A stretch of DNA of 64,000 bases, taken from positions 82,342 to 146,341 of the forward strand of contig JAZTWX010000016.1 in the NCBI GenBank assembly GCA_045636125.1, in the 5' to 3' direction. This document shows, in pieces, positions 43,547-51,519 of this stretch. The notes beneath the pieces are model-generated. The model was not told where the DNA came from, did not search any database, and saw only the letters and a list, made by a program, of their open reading frames with translations. The translations under genes were made by a program, and so were the position numbers. The DNA comes from HGM04593 sp045636125. GTDB taxonomy: Bacteria > Bacteroidota > Bacteroidia > Bacteroidales > Bacteroidaceae. Positions within the stretch are counted from its first letter, which is position 1, and the number at the start of each line of letters is the position of its first letter.

Positions 43547-44116
43547 TTAAAGCTGCTGCAGAATCTCTTCAATTACGTGGGGAAAATGCTCATACTCCAG
43601 TGCGTGTACCTTTGCTGCAACATCGTCGGGGGTGTCGGTGGGGAGCACAGGGCATTTTGCCTGAAAGAAAGTGGTGCCCTTGTCGTAGTCGGCATCTATG
43701 AGGTGAATTGTAATTCCGCTCTCGGTGTCACCGCTTTCAACAACAGCCTTGTGTACTCTGTCGCCATACATACCCTTTCCTCCGTGCTTGGGAAGCAGGG
43801 CAGGGTGAATGTTCACAATGCGCGAGGGGTAAGCGTCAATCAGTTTCTGGGGCACGAGCAACAGGAAACCTGCAAGAACAATAAAATCTATTTTGTATTC
43901 CTGCATCATTGCTACAATGCTGTCGGCTGCCATAAATTCGGCCTTTGTTACCACTTGTGAAGGGATGCCGAGCTTCTTGGCACGTTCAAGCACGTATGCC
44001 TGCGGGTTATTGGCTACTATAAGTGAAATTTCCACACTCTCCGAGCCTTTGAAATAGTTGGCAATGTTTTCGGCGTTAGAGCCACTGCCCGATGCGAATA
44101 TTGCTATTCTTTTCAT
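43547..44116 (-). CDS. purN: Phosphoribosylglycinamide formyltransferase
   Basis: Third step of purine synthesis: transfers formyl from 10-formyl-THF to GAR. 189 residues. The phosphate loop IAIFASGSGSNAENIANYF opens the protein. The catalytic Asn and His are in RIVNIHPALLPKHGGKGMYG near residue 105, and the catalytic Asp is in IHLIDADYDKGTTFFQ near residue 143. It lies 23 bp downstream of a LytTR-type regulator on the same strand, possibly in one transcript. Confidence 0.95.
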   Translation of the reverse strand: MKRIAIFASGSGSNAENIANYFKGSESVEISLIVANNPQAYVLERAKKLGIPSQVVTKAEFMAADSIVAMMQEYKIDFIVLAGFLLLVPQKLIDAYPSRIVNIHPALLPKHGGKGMYGDRVHKAVVESGDTESGITIHLIDADYDKGTTFFQAKCPVLPTDTPDDVAAKVHALEYEHFPHVIEEILQQL

Positions 44117-44139
44117 ATTGTGTTTTTTGTGTGTAGGGG

Positions 44140-45012
44140 TTACGATATTGGTACAAGGCGGCGCAATACCTGCTCGCCATAAGTCTTTGAAATGGGAATT
44201 TCCTTTACGTTGGGCACGCCAAGCTCAAGAAAAAGATTCTCCTTCTCGCGGCGCATAACCTTTACAAGGTCGAGGTTTACCATATAAGAGCGGTGGCAAC
44301 GTACAATGTTGGTGTCGGCCAGCTGCTCGTTTATCTCCTTCATTGTTATGCGCATAAGCTGTTTTTTCAGTTGCTCGTTCTTTGTATACCAAATGCAGAT
44401 GTAGTTGTCGGCCGATTCAATGTACAGCAGGTTCTCTTTTGCAATCGATAGCTGCAGCACACCGCGCGAGTCGCGAATTGAAATTAGCGAGCTCGACTTG
44501 AAACCTATATTCTCGTTCATAAGCTCCTTGAGCTTTGCCGAACGCTCCTGATAAGAAAAGAAGAGGATACAGAGAATGTAGGGTATACAAAGAATGAATA
44601 TTGTATTTTCGAATGCGTGCTTATATATCTCCACAGGGTCCTGAATGGGACCGGTCTTTGTGAGGAGGGCAAGCAGAGTGAAGGCTCCCGACAGGAGCAG
44701 CACCTCAACAAACACCCACAGGATATATTGCAGATAGTTTATTAATTTGCCAAGGTATTGCGAGTAGTAGTACATAATGAGTCGGCTCACGGCAACCACC
44801 GCCATCCCGATTGTTACCAAGAGGGTAGACCACGCAAGGTACAACGACGCCGACATTCCATTGTGTATCCAATTTATTGAACCAAAAGGCTTGAATACGT
44901 TAATAAAGCCGATGGCAAAAATGGATACAAAAAGTACCATAATAATCTGGTTCCTTTTTTCAACAAGATATTTAGGGACTCTCTTAAAGAGAACTGATGT
45001 ATATTCGGCCAT
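44140..45012 (-). CDS. Membrane-bound LytTR-domain transcriptional regulator
   Basis: 290 residues. The N-terminal half has four predicted transmembrane helices (about residues 24-42, 55-78, 90-113 and 130-152). A linker (SYQERSAKLKELMNENIGFK) follows, and the C-terminal LytTR DNA-binding domain begins near residue 178: ENLLYIESADNYICIWY, MKEINEQLADTNIVRCHRSY and MVNLDLV are the core motifs. There is no receiver domain, so the membrane part is presumably the sensor, acting without phosphorelay. Targets are unknown. The next gene downstream is purN. Confidence 0.88.
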   Translation of the reverse strand: MAEYTSVLFKRVPKYLVEKRNQIIMVLFVSIFAIGFINVFKPFGSINWIHNGMSASLYLAWSTLLVTIGMAVVAVSRLIMYYYSQYLGKLINYLQYILWVFVEVLLLSGAFTLLALLTKTGPIQDPVEIYKHAFENTIFILCIPYILCILFFSYQERSAKLKELMNENIGFKSSSLISIRDSRGVLQLSIAKENLLYIESADNYICIWYTKNEQLKKQLMRITMKEINEQLADTNIVRCHRSYMVNLDLVKVMRREKENLFLELGVPNVKEIPISKTYGEQVLRRLVPIS

Positions 45013-45032
45013 TTTGCTGTTATTTCATTGTG

Positions 45033-45040
45033 CGAAGATA
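45033..45040 (-). promoter_or_regulatory. -7 box of the LytTR regulator
   Basis: Minus-strand TATCTTCG, 20 bp before the ATG. The -33 region is T/A-rich without TTG. Confidence 0.4.
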
Positions 45041-45177
45041 GGGATTTTTTTTTACATAATTTGTTTATTGAAGTTAAACTTGCGGGCTCTTTTGCTTTAT
45101 TTTGCGCTCTCTTGTCCTTTTTGTTTGGTATGGCATATTTTTTCTTCCATAAAACAATATATTATGAAAAATCTCTG

Positions 45178-45185
45178 TATTTTTG
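45178..45185 (+). promoter_or_regulatory. -7 box upstream of ftsE
   Basis: TATTTTTG matches TAnnTTTG and would give a leader of about 45 nt. No -33 TTG at the usual spacing. Confidence 0.4.
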
Positions 45186-45236
45186 CATAATATGTTGTAT
45201 TGTGTGTACAGCACGCAACCCATTAACCGCAGAAAT

Positions 45237-45962
45237 ATGGCAATTGTAAAGTACAAGAACGTAGACATTCATTTAGATTCTAATATAATTCTCGAAGGCG
45301 CCACATTCACCCTCGAAGAGGGCGAGTTCGCATACATTGTGGGTGCAGTAGGTTCGGGAAAGTCGTCGTTGCTGAAAACAATTTACGGCGAGGTCGACAT
45401 AACAAACGGCGAGGCTACGCTCTTCGATGAATTTGAATTGAAAGGTCTGCGTCGCAGCAAGTTGCAGGCATTGCGCAAACGCATAGGAATTGTATTCCAG
45501 GATTTTCAGCTCCTCACCGACCGCAATATCCACGACAACCTCGACTTTGTATTGCGCTGCACGGGCTGGAAAGACAAAAAAGAGCGTGCCAACCGCATAC
45601 GCGAGGTGCTTGAGCTTGTAGGTCTCCCGCAGAAGGGCTATAAGATGCCCCACGAGCTGTCGGGTGGTGAGCAGCAGCGCATTGTAATTGCCCGCGCAAT
45701 ACTCAACAAGCCGGCACTAATACTGGCCGACGAGCCCACGGGTAATCTCGACAACGAGACAGGAAACTACATAATGAAACTGTTGCACGGCATCTGTCGC
45801 GAAGAAAAAAGCGCAGTTCTTATGATTACGCACAACGAACAGTGGCTCACCCAATATCCCGGCACCGAGTATCGTCTGTCGGCAGGCAAAATGCAACTTA
45901 TAAAGAGCGCAACCAACCCCCAAGAGGCAGAGGCAACTGCGCCCGAAACTATAGAGAATTAA
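45237..45962 (+). CDS. ftsE: FtsE-type cell-division ABC ATPase
   Basis: 241 residues from the ATG at 45237 (MAIVKYKNVDIHLDSNIIL). Walker A GAVGSGKSSLLK is near residue 37, the Q-loop is in GIVFQDFQLLTDR, the ABC signature is LSGGEQQR, and Walker B is ALILADEPTGNLDNETG. The sequence is most like FtsE/LolD-type ATPases that regulate the septal FtsX permease and peptidoglycan hydrolases. No ftsX neighbour is present. Instead lysC-lysA follow (38 bp gap), possibly linking to DAP for cell wall. LolD function remains possible, because a LolC/E-type permease is 2.5 kb away on the other strand. Confidence 0.85.
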   Translation: MAIVKYKNVDIHLDSNIILEGATFTLEEGEFAYIVGAVGSGKSSLLKTIYGEVDITNGEATLFDEFELKGLRRSKLQALRKRIGIVFQDFQLLTDRNIHDNLDFVLRCTGWKDKKERANRIREVLELVGLPQKGYKMPHELSGGEQQRIVIARAILNKPALILADEPTGNLDNETGNYIMKLLHGICREEKSAVLMITHNEQWLTQYPGTEYRLSAGKMQLIKSATNPQEAEATAPETIEN

Positions 45963-46000
45963 AAACACATTACAGATAATAATCAAATAATATAAAAGGT

Positions 46001-47329
46001 ATGAAAGTTCTAAAATTCGGAGGAACATCTGTAGGCTCGGCCGAGCGTATGCAGAATGTTGTCAATCTCATTTCCGACGGCGAGACAAAAATTGTTGTAC
46101 TCTCGGCAATGTCGGGCACCACAAACTCACTCATTGAGTTTACAAACTATTTGCGTAACGGAAACCCCAACGGTGCTTGTGAGCACGCAAACGCGTTGCA
46201 GGACAAGTATCGCCAGACAATAAAAAGCCTCTACACAACAGCCGAGGCAGCCGATGCTGCAACAGCAAAGGTGAACGAAATATTCAACCACTTGCGTTCA
46301 CTCGCATACAAGCCCCTCGACACCAATCTCGAAAAGGAGATTGTAGCGCAGGGTGAAATAATCTCTACCAATATGGTAACCTTGTATATGCGCGAGAAGG
46401 GCCTCGATGTCGAGCTACTCAACTCACTCGAATTTATGCGTCTGGCAGCCAACGGTGAGCCCGACCTCGCATATATCCGTTCGCACATCGAGCCTTTGAT
46501 CGACACCACTGCAGCCGGCAAAATATACATTGCACAAGGCTTCATCTGCATGAACGACGAGGGCTTCATCGACAACCTCCAGCGTGGTGGTAGCGACTAC
46601 ACTGCAACCCTCATCGGTGCAGCAGTGAACGCAAGCGAGGTTCAGATATGGACAGACATCGACGGTATGCACAACAACGACCCCCGTATTGTTGAAAACA
46701 CATCACCCGTGCATCACCTCCATTTCGAGGAGAGCGCCGAGCTCGCATATTTCGGTGCAAAAATTCTGCACCCCACCTGCATCCTCCCCGCAAAGCTCAC
46801 AGGCACCCCCGTGCGTTTGCTCAACACAATGGACCCCTCGGCCGAAGGTACACTCATCGACAATAACCTCACCTGCCCCGGCGAGATAAAGGCCATTGCT
46901 GCAAAAGAGAATATCACAGCCATAAAAATAAAATCGGGCCGAATGTTGCTCGCTTATGGTTTCTTGCGCAAGGTATTCGAGATTTTCGAGACCTACAAGA
47001 CCTCTATCGATATGATATGTACATCGGAGGTGGGTGTATCTGTGTCAATAGACGACAGCAAGAACCTCGATTCCATTGTTGACGAGCTGCAGAAATACGG
47101 CACAGTAACAGTGGACAAGAATATGTGTATCATTTGTGTTGTGGGCGACCTCGACTGGGAGAACATCGGTTTTGAGGCACGCGCAATGGAGGCAATGAAG
47201 GATATCCCCGTGCGTATGGTTTCTTACGGCGGCAGCAACTACAATATCTCGTTCCTTGTGCGCGAAGAGGACAAGGTGAGAGCATTGCGTTCGTTGAGCA
47301 ACACAATCTTCAATTCAAAAAAGGATTGA
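46001..47329 (+). CDS. lysC: Aspartate kinase
   Basis: First step of the aspartate family pathway (lysine, DAP, threonine, methionine). 442 residues. The kinase start MKVLKFGGTSVGSAERM, the NLQRGGSDYTATLIGAAVNA stretch near residue 192 and the substrate region EVQIWTDIDGMHNNDPRIV are typical. Two ACT domains in the C-terminal part (ITAIKIKSGRMLLAYGF onward, and CIICVVGDLDWENIGF) make feedback inhibition likely. It is monofunctional, as no homoserine dehydrogenase is fused. lysA follows after 7 bp. Confidence 0.96.
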   Translation: MKVLKFGGTSVGSAERMQNVVNLISDGETKIVVLSAMSGTTNSLIEFTNYLRNGNPNGACEHANALQDKYRQTIKSLYTTAEAADAATAKVNEIFNHLRSLAYKPLDTNLEKEIVAQGEIISTNMVTLYMREKGLDVELLNSLEFMRLAANGEPDLAYIRSHIEPLIDTTAAGKIYIAQGFICMNDEGFIDNLQRGGSDYTATLIGAAVNASEVQIWTDIDGMHNNDPRIVENTSPVHHLHFEESAELAYFGAKILHPTCILPAKLTGTPVRLLNTMDPSAEGTLIDNNLTCPGEIKAIAAKENITAIKIKSGRMLLAYGFLRKVFEIFETYKTSIDMICTSEVGVSVSIDDSKNLDSIVDELQKYGTVTVDKNMCIICVVGDLDWENIGFEARAMEAMKDIPVRMVSYGGSNYNISFLVREEDKVRALRSLSNTIFNSKKD

Positions 47330-47336
47330 TTGTAAA

Positions 47337-48497
47337 ATGGCAATGAATTTTCCTGTAAAGGCGTTCTCCAATATAGAGACGCCTTTCTATTACTACGATG
47401 TTGAACTTTTGCAGGAGACTTTGCGCACAATCAAGAGTGAGGCTGCAAAGTACGAAGGCTTTCACGTTCACTATGCCGTAAAGGCCAATTTCAACCCCCG
47501 TATTCTGCAAATTATAGGCAACGAGGGATTCGGTGCCGACTGTGTGAGCGGTGGTGAGGTGGCTGCAGCTCTTGCAGCAGGCATCCCTGCCGAAAAGATA
47601 GTGTTTGCAGGCGTGGGAAAGACCGACAAGGAGATTGCCCTCTCGCTCGACGCGGGTATATTTTGCTTCAACGTTGAGTCGGTACCCGAAATTGAGGCCA
47701 TCGAGGCTCTTGCAGCGCAGCGTGGAGTAGTGGCCGAGGTGGCAATAAGAATCAACCCCAATGTGGGCGCGCACACTCACGCCAACATTACAACCGGCCT
47801 TGCCGAAAATAAATTCGGTATTAATTTCGAGCAGATAGACGAGGTAATCGACAGCATTGAGTCTATGCCGCACATAAAGCTCATAGGCCTGCATTTCCAC
47901 ATAGGCTCGCAAATACTTGTGATGGACGACTTCATTACTCTTTGCGGCCGCGTGAACGAATTGCAGACAATGCTCAAGGAGACAAGGGGGCTTGTGCTCC
48001 CCCATATCAACGTGGGTGGTGGTCTCGGCATACGTTACGACGCTCCCGACAAATACCCAGTGCCCGATTTTGCGCTCTATTTTGCCAACTACGCTCAGAA
48101 TTTGCAGTTGCAGCCCGGGCAGCAGCTCCATTTCGAGCTTGGCCGCAGCATTGTGGCACAGTGTGGCTCGCTCATCACCCGTGCAACCTACATTAAACGT
48201 GGCACTTGCAAGCAGTTTGTAATTGTCGATGCAGGAATGAACGACCTTGTGCGCCCCGCTCTCTACGACGCTTATCACCGTATAGAGAACCTCACCTCGC
48301 AAGCGCCCGACGAGGTCTACGATGTTGTAGGCCCCATTTGTGAGTCGTCCGATGTGTTCTGCAAGGACCGAAAGATACCAGGAACGGTGCGTGGCGATAT
48401 TCTCGCCATACGTTCGGCCGGAGCTTACGGCGAAGCAATGGCGTTCGGCTACAATTGCCGCGAACTGCCCAAGAGCTATTTTTCTACCGACATTTAA
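47337..48497 (+). CDS. lysA: Diaminopimelate decarboxylase
   Basis: PLP enzyme converting meso-DAP to lysine. 386 residues, fold III. The PLP lysine is in HVHYAVKANFNP near residue 45. HFHIGSQ is near residue 184, VGGGLGIRYD near 225, and CESSDVF near 340 supplies the active-site cysteine. It is coupled to aspartate kinase (7 bp), so the operon joins the first and last steps of lysine synthesis. Ends with a perfect terminator. Confidence 0.96.
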   Translation: MAMNFPVKAFSNIETPFYYYDVELLQETLRTIKSEAAKYEGFHVHYAVKANFNPRILQIIGNEGFGADCVSGGEVAAALAAGIPAEKIVFAGVGKTDKEIALSLDAGIFCFNVESVPEIEAIEALAAQRGVVAEVAIRINPNVGAHTHANITTGLAENKFGINFEQIDEVIDSIESMPHIKLIGLHFHIGSQILVMDDFITLCGRVNELQTMLKETRGLVLPHINVGGGLGIRYDAPDKYPVPDFALYFANYAQNLQLQPGQQLHFELGRSIVAQCGSLITRATYIKRGTCKQFVIVDAGMNDLVRPALYDAYHRIENLTSQAPDEVYDVVGPICESSDVFCKDRKIPGTVRGDILAIRSAGAYGEAMAFGYNCRELPKSYFSTDI

Positions 48498-48512
48498 GTC
48501 CCTTTATAAAGC

Positions 48513-48540
48513 AAAAAGCGCTCCAACGGAGCGCTTTTTA
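48513..48540. terminator. Bidirectional terminator between lysA and the permease gene
   Basis: Perfect 12 bp stem AAAAAGCGCTCC / GGAGCGCTTTTT with the loop AAC. The A- and T-runs are part of the stem. Confidence 0.9.
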
Positions 48541-48542
48541 CT

Positions 48543-49778
48543 TTATTCGAACTTTATAACTTTCACCGGTTCTATTTTTGAAATGAGCACCGACGGCAGC
48601 ACAAGCATTGCAACTGCAACAACGAATATTGCTACGTTCATCGGCAGCAGCAACCACGTGAATTCAATGGGTACTTTTTCCATATAGTACATAGTGGGGT
48701 CCAGTGCCGCAATGCCGGTGGCCTTCTGCAACAGGCACAGCGTAAAGGCTATAATGTTGCCGTAAAGCATACCTTTTACAATAATGAAGCAGGCGTAGTA
48801 GATGAAAACTTTTCTCACCGAATAGTTCTGCGCGCCAATGGCTTTGAGAATACCAATGAGGTTGCTCTTTTCGAGAATTAGAATGAGCAGCCCCGATATT
48901 ATGGTAAACACAGCAATGCCCAGCACAAGCACCAGAATTATCCACACAGTGTTGTCGAGCGCTGCAAGCCAGGCAAACATTGCCGGCTGCGCCTCTTCAA
49001 TGGTCTGCACATAAAGCTTCGCGGGAGTGTGGTGTGCAATGCTCCTTGCAATGTCGGTAACAGCAGCGCGGGTATCTTCGAGCTTTTCATAGTCGGCGGT
49101 AATTTCAATGCCGCTTGCCTCGCCCGGTTCCCAGCCGTTGAGCTTGCGCAGAGTCTCAATGTCGCACAGCGCAAGAATGTTGTCCATCTCACTCATGTGT
49201 GTGTCGAAAATACCTTTCACGCGCATGCGACGGGCTTTAATGCCCCCTTGCATAAAGTAGATGTTTATCTTCTCGTCGGCCTTGCAGTTGAGTTTTTTCG
49301 CAATGTTCTTCGAAAGAACTATCCACGGCTCTTTAATGGAGTCGGTAGGGGATGGGAAGCCCCCCTCTGTTATGTGCGATGCAAAAAACCGGTTGTCGTA
49401 TCCCTCGCCTATGCCTTTGAGCATTATACCCTCGAACTCGTCGTTCGCGGCCAGCAGCCCCGGCTTTTGGATATACTGCTGCACTGCAGCTACTCCCGGG
49501 CAGTTTTTCAAGAGCTCAATCTCCTCGTTTGTGGCCCTTACACCTTGCTCCTCGCCTTGAAAAGCCTGGCCGGTGACAATCTGTATGTGCCCTCCGAAGC
49601 CCGCAATCCTGTTGCGTATCTCCTGCTTGAAGCCAACAATTATAGCCACCGAAATTGTCATAACAACAAGGCCTATAGCCACTCCCCACTGGGCTATGGT
49701 TACCGCCGGACGCGATATGTGCCCTTTTCCCTTGGGGGCTTTGTAGAGCCTGCGTGCTATGAATAGTTCCACACTCAT
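48543..49778 (-). CDS. LolC/LolE-type (FtsX-family) ABC permease
   Basis: 411 residues from the ATG at 49778 (MSVELFIARRLYKAPKGKGH). Topology is that of MacB/LolCE permeases: a first helix near residues 27-48 (VAIGLVVMTISVAIIVGFKQ), a large periplasmic domain of about 220 residues, then three helices near the C-terminus (WIILVLVLGIAVFTIISGLL and following). It probably extracts lipoproteins from the inner membrane for the Lol pathway. Its ATPase is not adjacent; the FtsE/LolD-like gene at 45237 is the nearest candidate. It starts 10 bp after manC, at the end of a polysaccharide-related operon. Confidence 0.85.
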   Translation of the reverse strand: MSVELFIARRLYKAPKGKGHISRPAVTIAQWGVAIGLVVMTISVAIIVGFKQEIRNRIAGFGGHIQIVTGQAFQGEEQGVRATNEEIELLKNCPGVAAVQQYIQKPGLLAANDEFEGIMLKGIGEGYDNRFFASHITEGGFPSPTDSIKEPWIVLSKNIAKKLNCKADEKINIYFMQGGIKARRMRVKGIFDTHMSEMDNILALCDIETLRKLNGWEPGEASGIEITADYEKLEDTRAAVTDIARSIAHHTPAKLYVQTIEEAQPAMFAWLAALDNTVWIILVLVLGIAVFTIISGLLILILEKSNLIGILKAIGAQNYSVRKVFIYYACFIIVKGMLYGNIIAFTLCLLQKATGIAALDPTMYYMEKVPIEFTWLLLPMNVAIFVVAVAMLVLPSVLISKIEPVKVIKFE

Positions 49779-49788
49779 TGCTGCAATG

Positions 49789-51102
49789 TTATTTCCATTC
49801 CCAATCGTAACGCTCAATATCCTCCTCAACAAGAGTGTCGCCTGTCTGCACCTCAATGAATTCAAGGTCGGTTATTGCGCGCACTGCGTGCAACTGTCCT
49901 TTCTTAATGTGAACAACGCTACCACGGCCCACCTCGGTTATTTCGCCGTCAATAACAAGCAATCCCTTGCCGTTGACAAAAGTCCACACCTCGTCGCGGT
50001 GACGGTGAATCTGGTAGCTTATGTTGCAGCCGGCGTTCAGCTTAAGCTCCTTTGTGAGAGTGCAGAAACCGTCGCTGTATTTTGTAGTGTTTATCACCTT
50101 GTATGTTCCCCAGCGGCGCTCCTCGAACATGGGGCGGGTAGTAACCTTTTCGACATACTGCTTTATGTCCTCCGACGCCTTTTTGCTGCACACAAGCACG
50201 CCTTCGTATCCCGCCACAATTACGGCATCCTTTATTCCGTCGCACACAATGGGCAACTCGAGCTCGTTTATTATGGTGGTGTTTTCGGTGTTGTCGCCTG
50301 TAATCACGTTGCCAATTTGCTTGTTGGGGAGCTCGCTCGAGAGTGTGTTCCAGTTGGCAAGGTCCTTCCATTTGTTGTCATACGACACAATAGCTATGGG
50401 GGCGCTCTTTTCGGCTACCTCATTGTCGAAACTTGTCTGCGGCAGCTTGCTGTACTCCTTCTGTATATTGGCAAAAGTAGTATCCTGTATGTAAGGCTTA
50501 ACGAATTGCTCCATAAACCCAAGCTTGAATGCAAATGCGCCCGCGTTCCACAGCGCGCCCTCGGCAATAAGCTCTTCGGCTTTTGCTCTTGTGGGTTTTT
50601 CCACAAAGCGGCTGCCGTCGGGGAAAATGTAACCGAATTTTGTGCTAGGTCCGGTGGGTTTTACGCCAATGAGCGCAAGGCCTGTGCCGTTGCCCTCAAC
50701 AGCGCTTGCAAGTTCCTTTATTTTGTCGAAATAGTCCATTTCGGCATATGTGTCGCAGGGGATTACCACTACAATCTCGTCGTTGCTGCAATGCTCGTTG
50801 TAGGCGAGGTGGGCGGTGGCAAGCGCAATTGCGGGGAATGTGCCACGGCGCTCGGGCTCGGCAACTATTGTCACGTTATTGCCCAGTTGGGTGGTTATTG
50901 AGTCGCGCTGTGCTGCGCTTGTTGCAATTATAATGGAGTCGGCAAGGGCTGTTGCGCTAACTTGTCGGTACACGCGTTGCAGCATCGACTCGCTTGCGCC
51001 GTCGGCAGTGGGCAACAGTCTCAAGAATTGCTTTGAACGGGTACTGTTGGAGAGTGGCCACAATCGTGTGCCGCTACCTCCCGAAAGTAATATTATTTTC
51101 AT
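49789..51102 (-). CDS. manC: Mannose-1-phosphate guanylyltransferase (type II, with cupin/PMI domain)
   Basis: Makes GDP-mannose for capsule or O-antigen; the C-terminal cupin part is of the mannose-6-phosphate isomerase type. 437 residues from the ATG at 51102 (MKIILLSGGSGTRLWPLSN), which carries the nucleotidyltransferase signature. FVEKPTRAKAEELI is the typical substrate segment near residue 165. The cupin region includes NISYQIHRHRDEVWTFVNG near residue 370. It lies in a minus-strand operon with wzi and a nucleotidyltransferase-like gene upstream, which supports surface polysaccharide synthesis. Confidence 0.93.
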   Translation of the reverse strand: MKIILLSGGSGTRLWPLSNSTRSKQFLRLLPTADGASESMLQRVYRQVSATALADSIIIATSAAQRDSITTQLGNNVTIVAEPERRGTFPAIALATAHLAYNEHCSNDEIVVVIPCDTYAEMDYFDKIKELASAVEGNGTGLALIGVKPTGPSTKFGYIFPDGSRFVEKPTRAKAEELIAEGALWNAGAFAFKLGFMEQFVKPYIQDTTFANIQKEYSKLPQTSFDNEVAEKSAPIAIVSYDNKWKDLANWNTLSSELPNKQIGNVITGDNTENTTIINELELPIVCDGIKDAVIVAGYEGVLVCSKKASEDIKQYVEKVTTRPMFEERRWGTYKVINTTKYSDGFCTLTKELKLNAGCNISYQIHRHRDEVWTFVNGKGLLVIDGEITEVGRGSVVHIKKGQLHAVRAITDLEFIEVQTGDTLVEEDIERYDWEWK

Positions 51103-51126
51103 AATCAACTAATTATCTTGTGTGTT

Positions 51127-51519
51127 CTAAAATTTTCTGAATCGTATTTTTGCGCTTTTCGAACGCAGGGTCATTCTTTTGTCGGTAAGTTGTTCAATGG
51201 CATAACGCTCGTCGGCATTGTTGTATACGCCGTAGGCTTTAAGGTCTTTGTCATGCCCCGCCGCCTTTATAAAGAGCGAGTCGCCTGTGTTCCTGAAACG
51301 GTAATAATATGCAGTCAATGGCGCGGTTCTTATTTCGAGCAAATCGAGCTGAATGCCCCAAAAACGGTCATCCTGCGTTGCATCGGTTACAGTGGCGCTT
51401 GCAAAATCGTCTATCTGTACAATTTTCCAATAACCGCCCAGCTTGCCGTTGTCGTCCTCTTTCTGGCAGGCTGCAAGGGTGAGCAGTGCAATTATTGCTG
51501 TTATATATAGTCGTTTCAT
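51127..51519 (-). CDS. Small lipoprotein, lipocalin-like
   Basis: 130 residues. The signal ends in LLTLAACQKED (lipobox LAAC), so it is a lipoprotein. The mature part begins KLGGYWKIVQIDDF, the beta-strand pattern of small lipocalin-like Bacteroidetes proteins (DUF4847-type; assignment by pattern only). It shares a 4 nt ATGA overlap with wzi, so the two are translationally coupled and it might help place or complete the Wzi beta-barrel. Function unknown. Confidence 0.7.
   Translation of the reverse strand: MKRLYITAIIALLTLAACQKEDDNGKLGGYWKIVQIDDFASATVTDATQDDRFWGIQLDLLEIRTAPLTAYYYRFRNTGDSLFIKAAGHDKDLKAYGVYNNADERYAIEQLTDKRMTLRSKSAKIRFRKF

Noticed and set aside
49759..50901. 380-codon plus-strand frame
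   Set aside because: Antisense to manC, which has full-length domain support.
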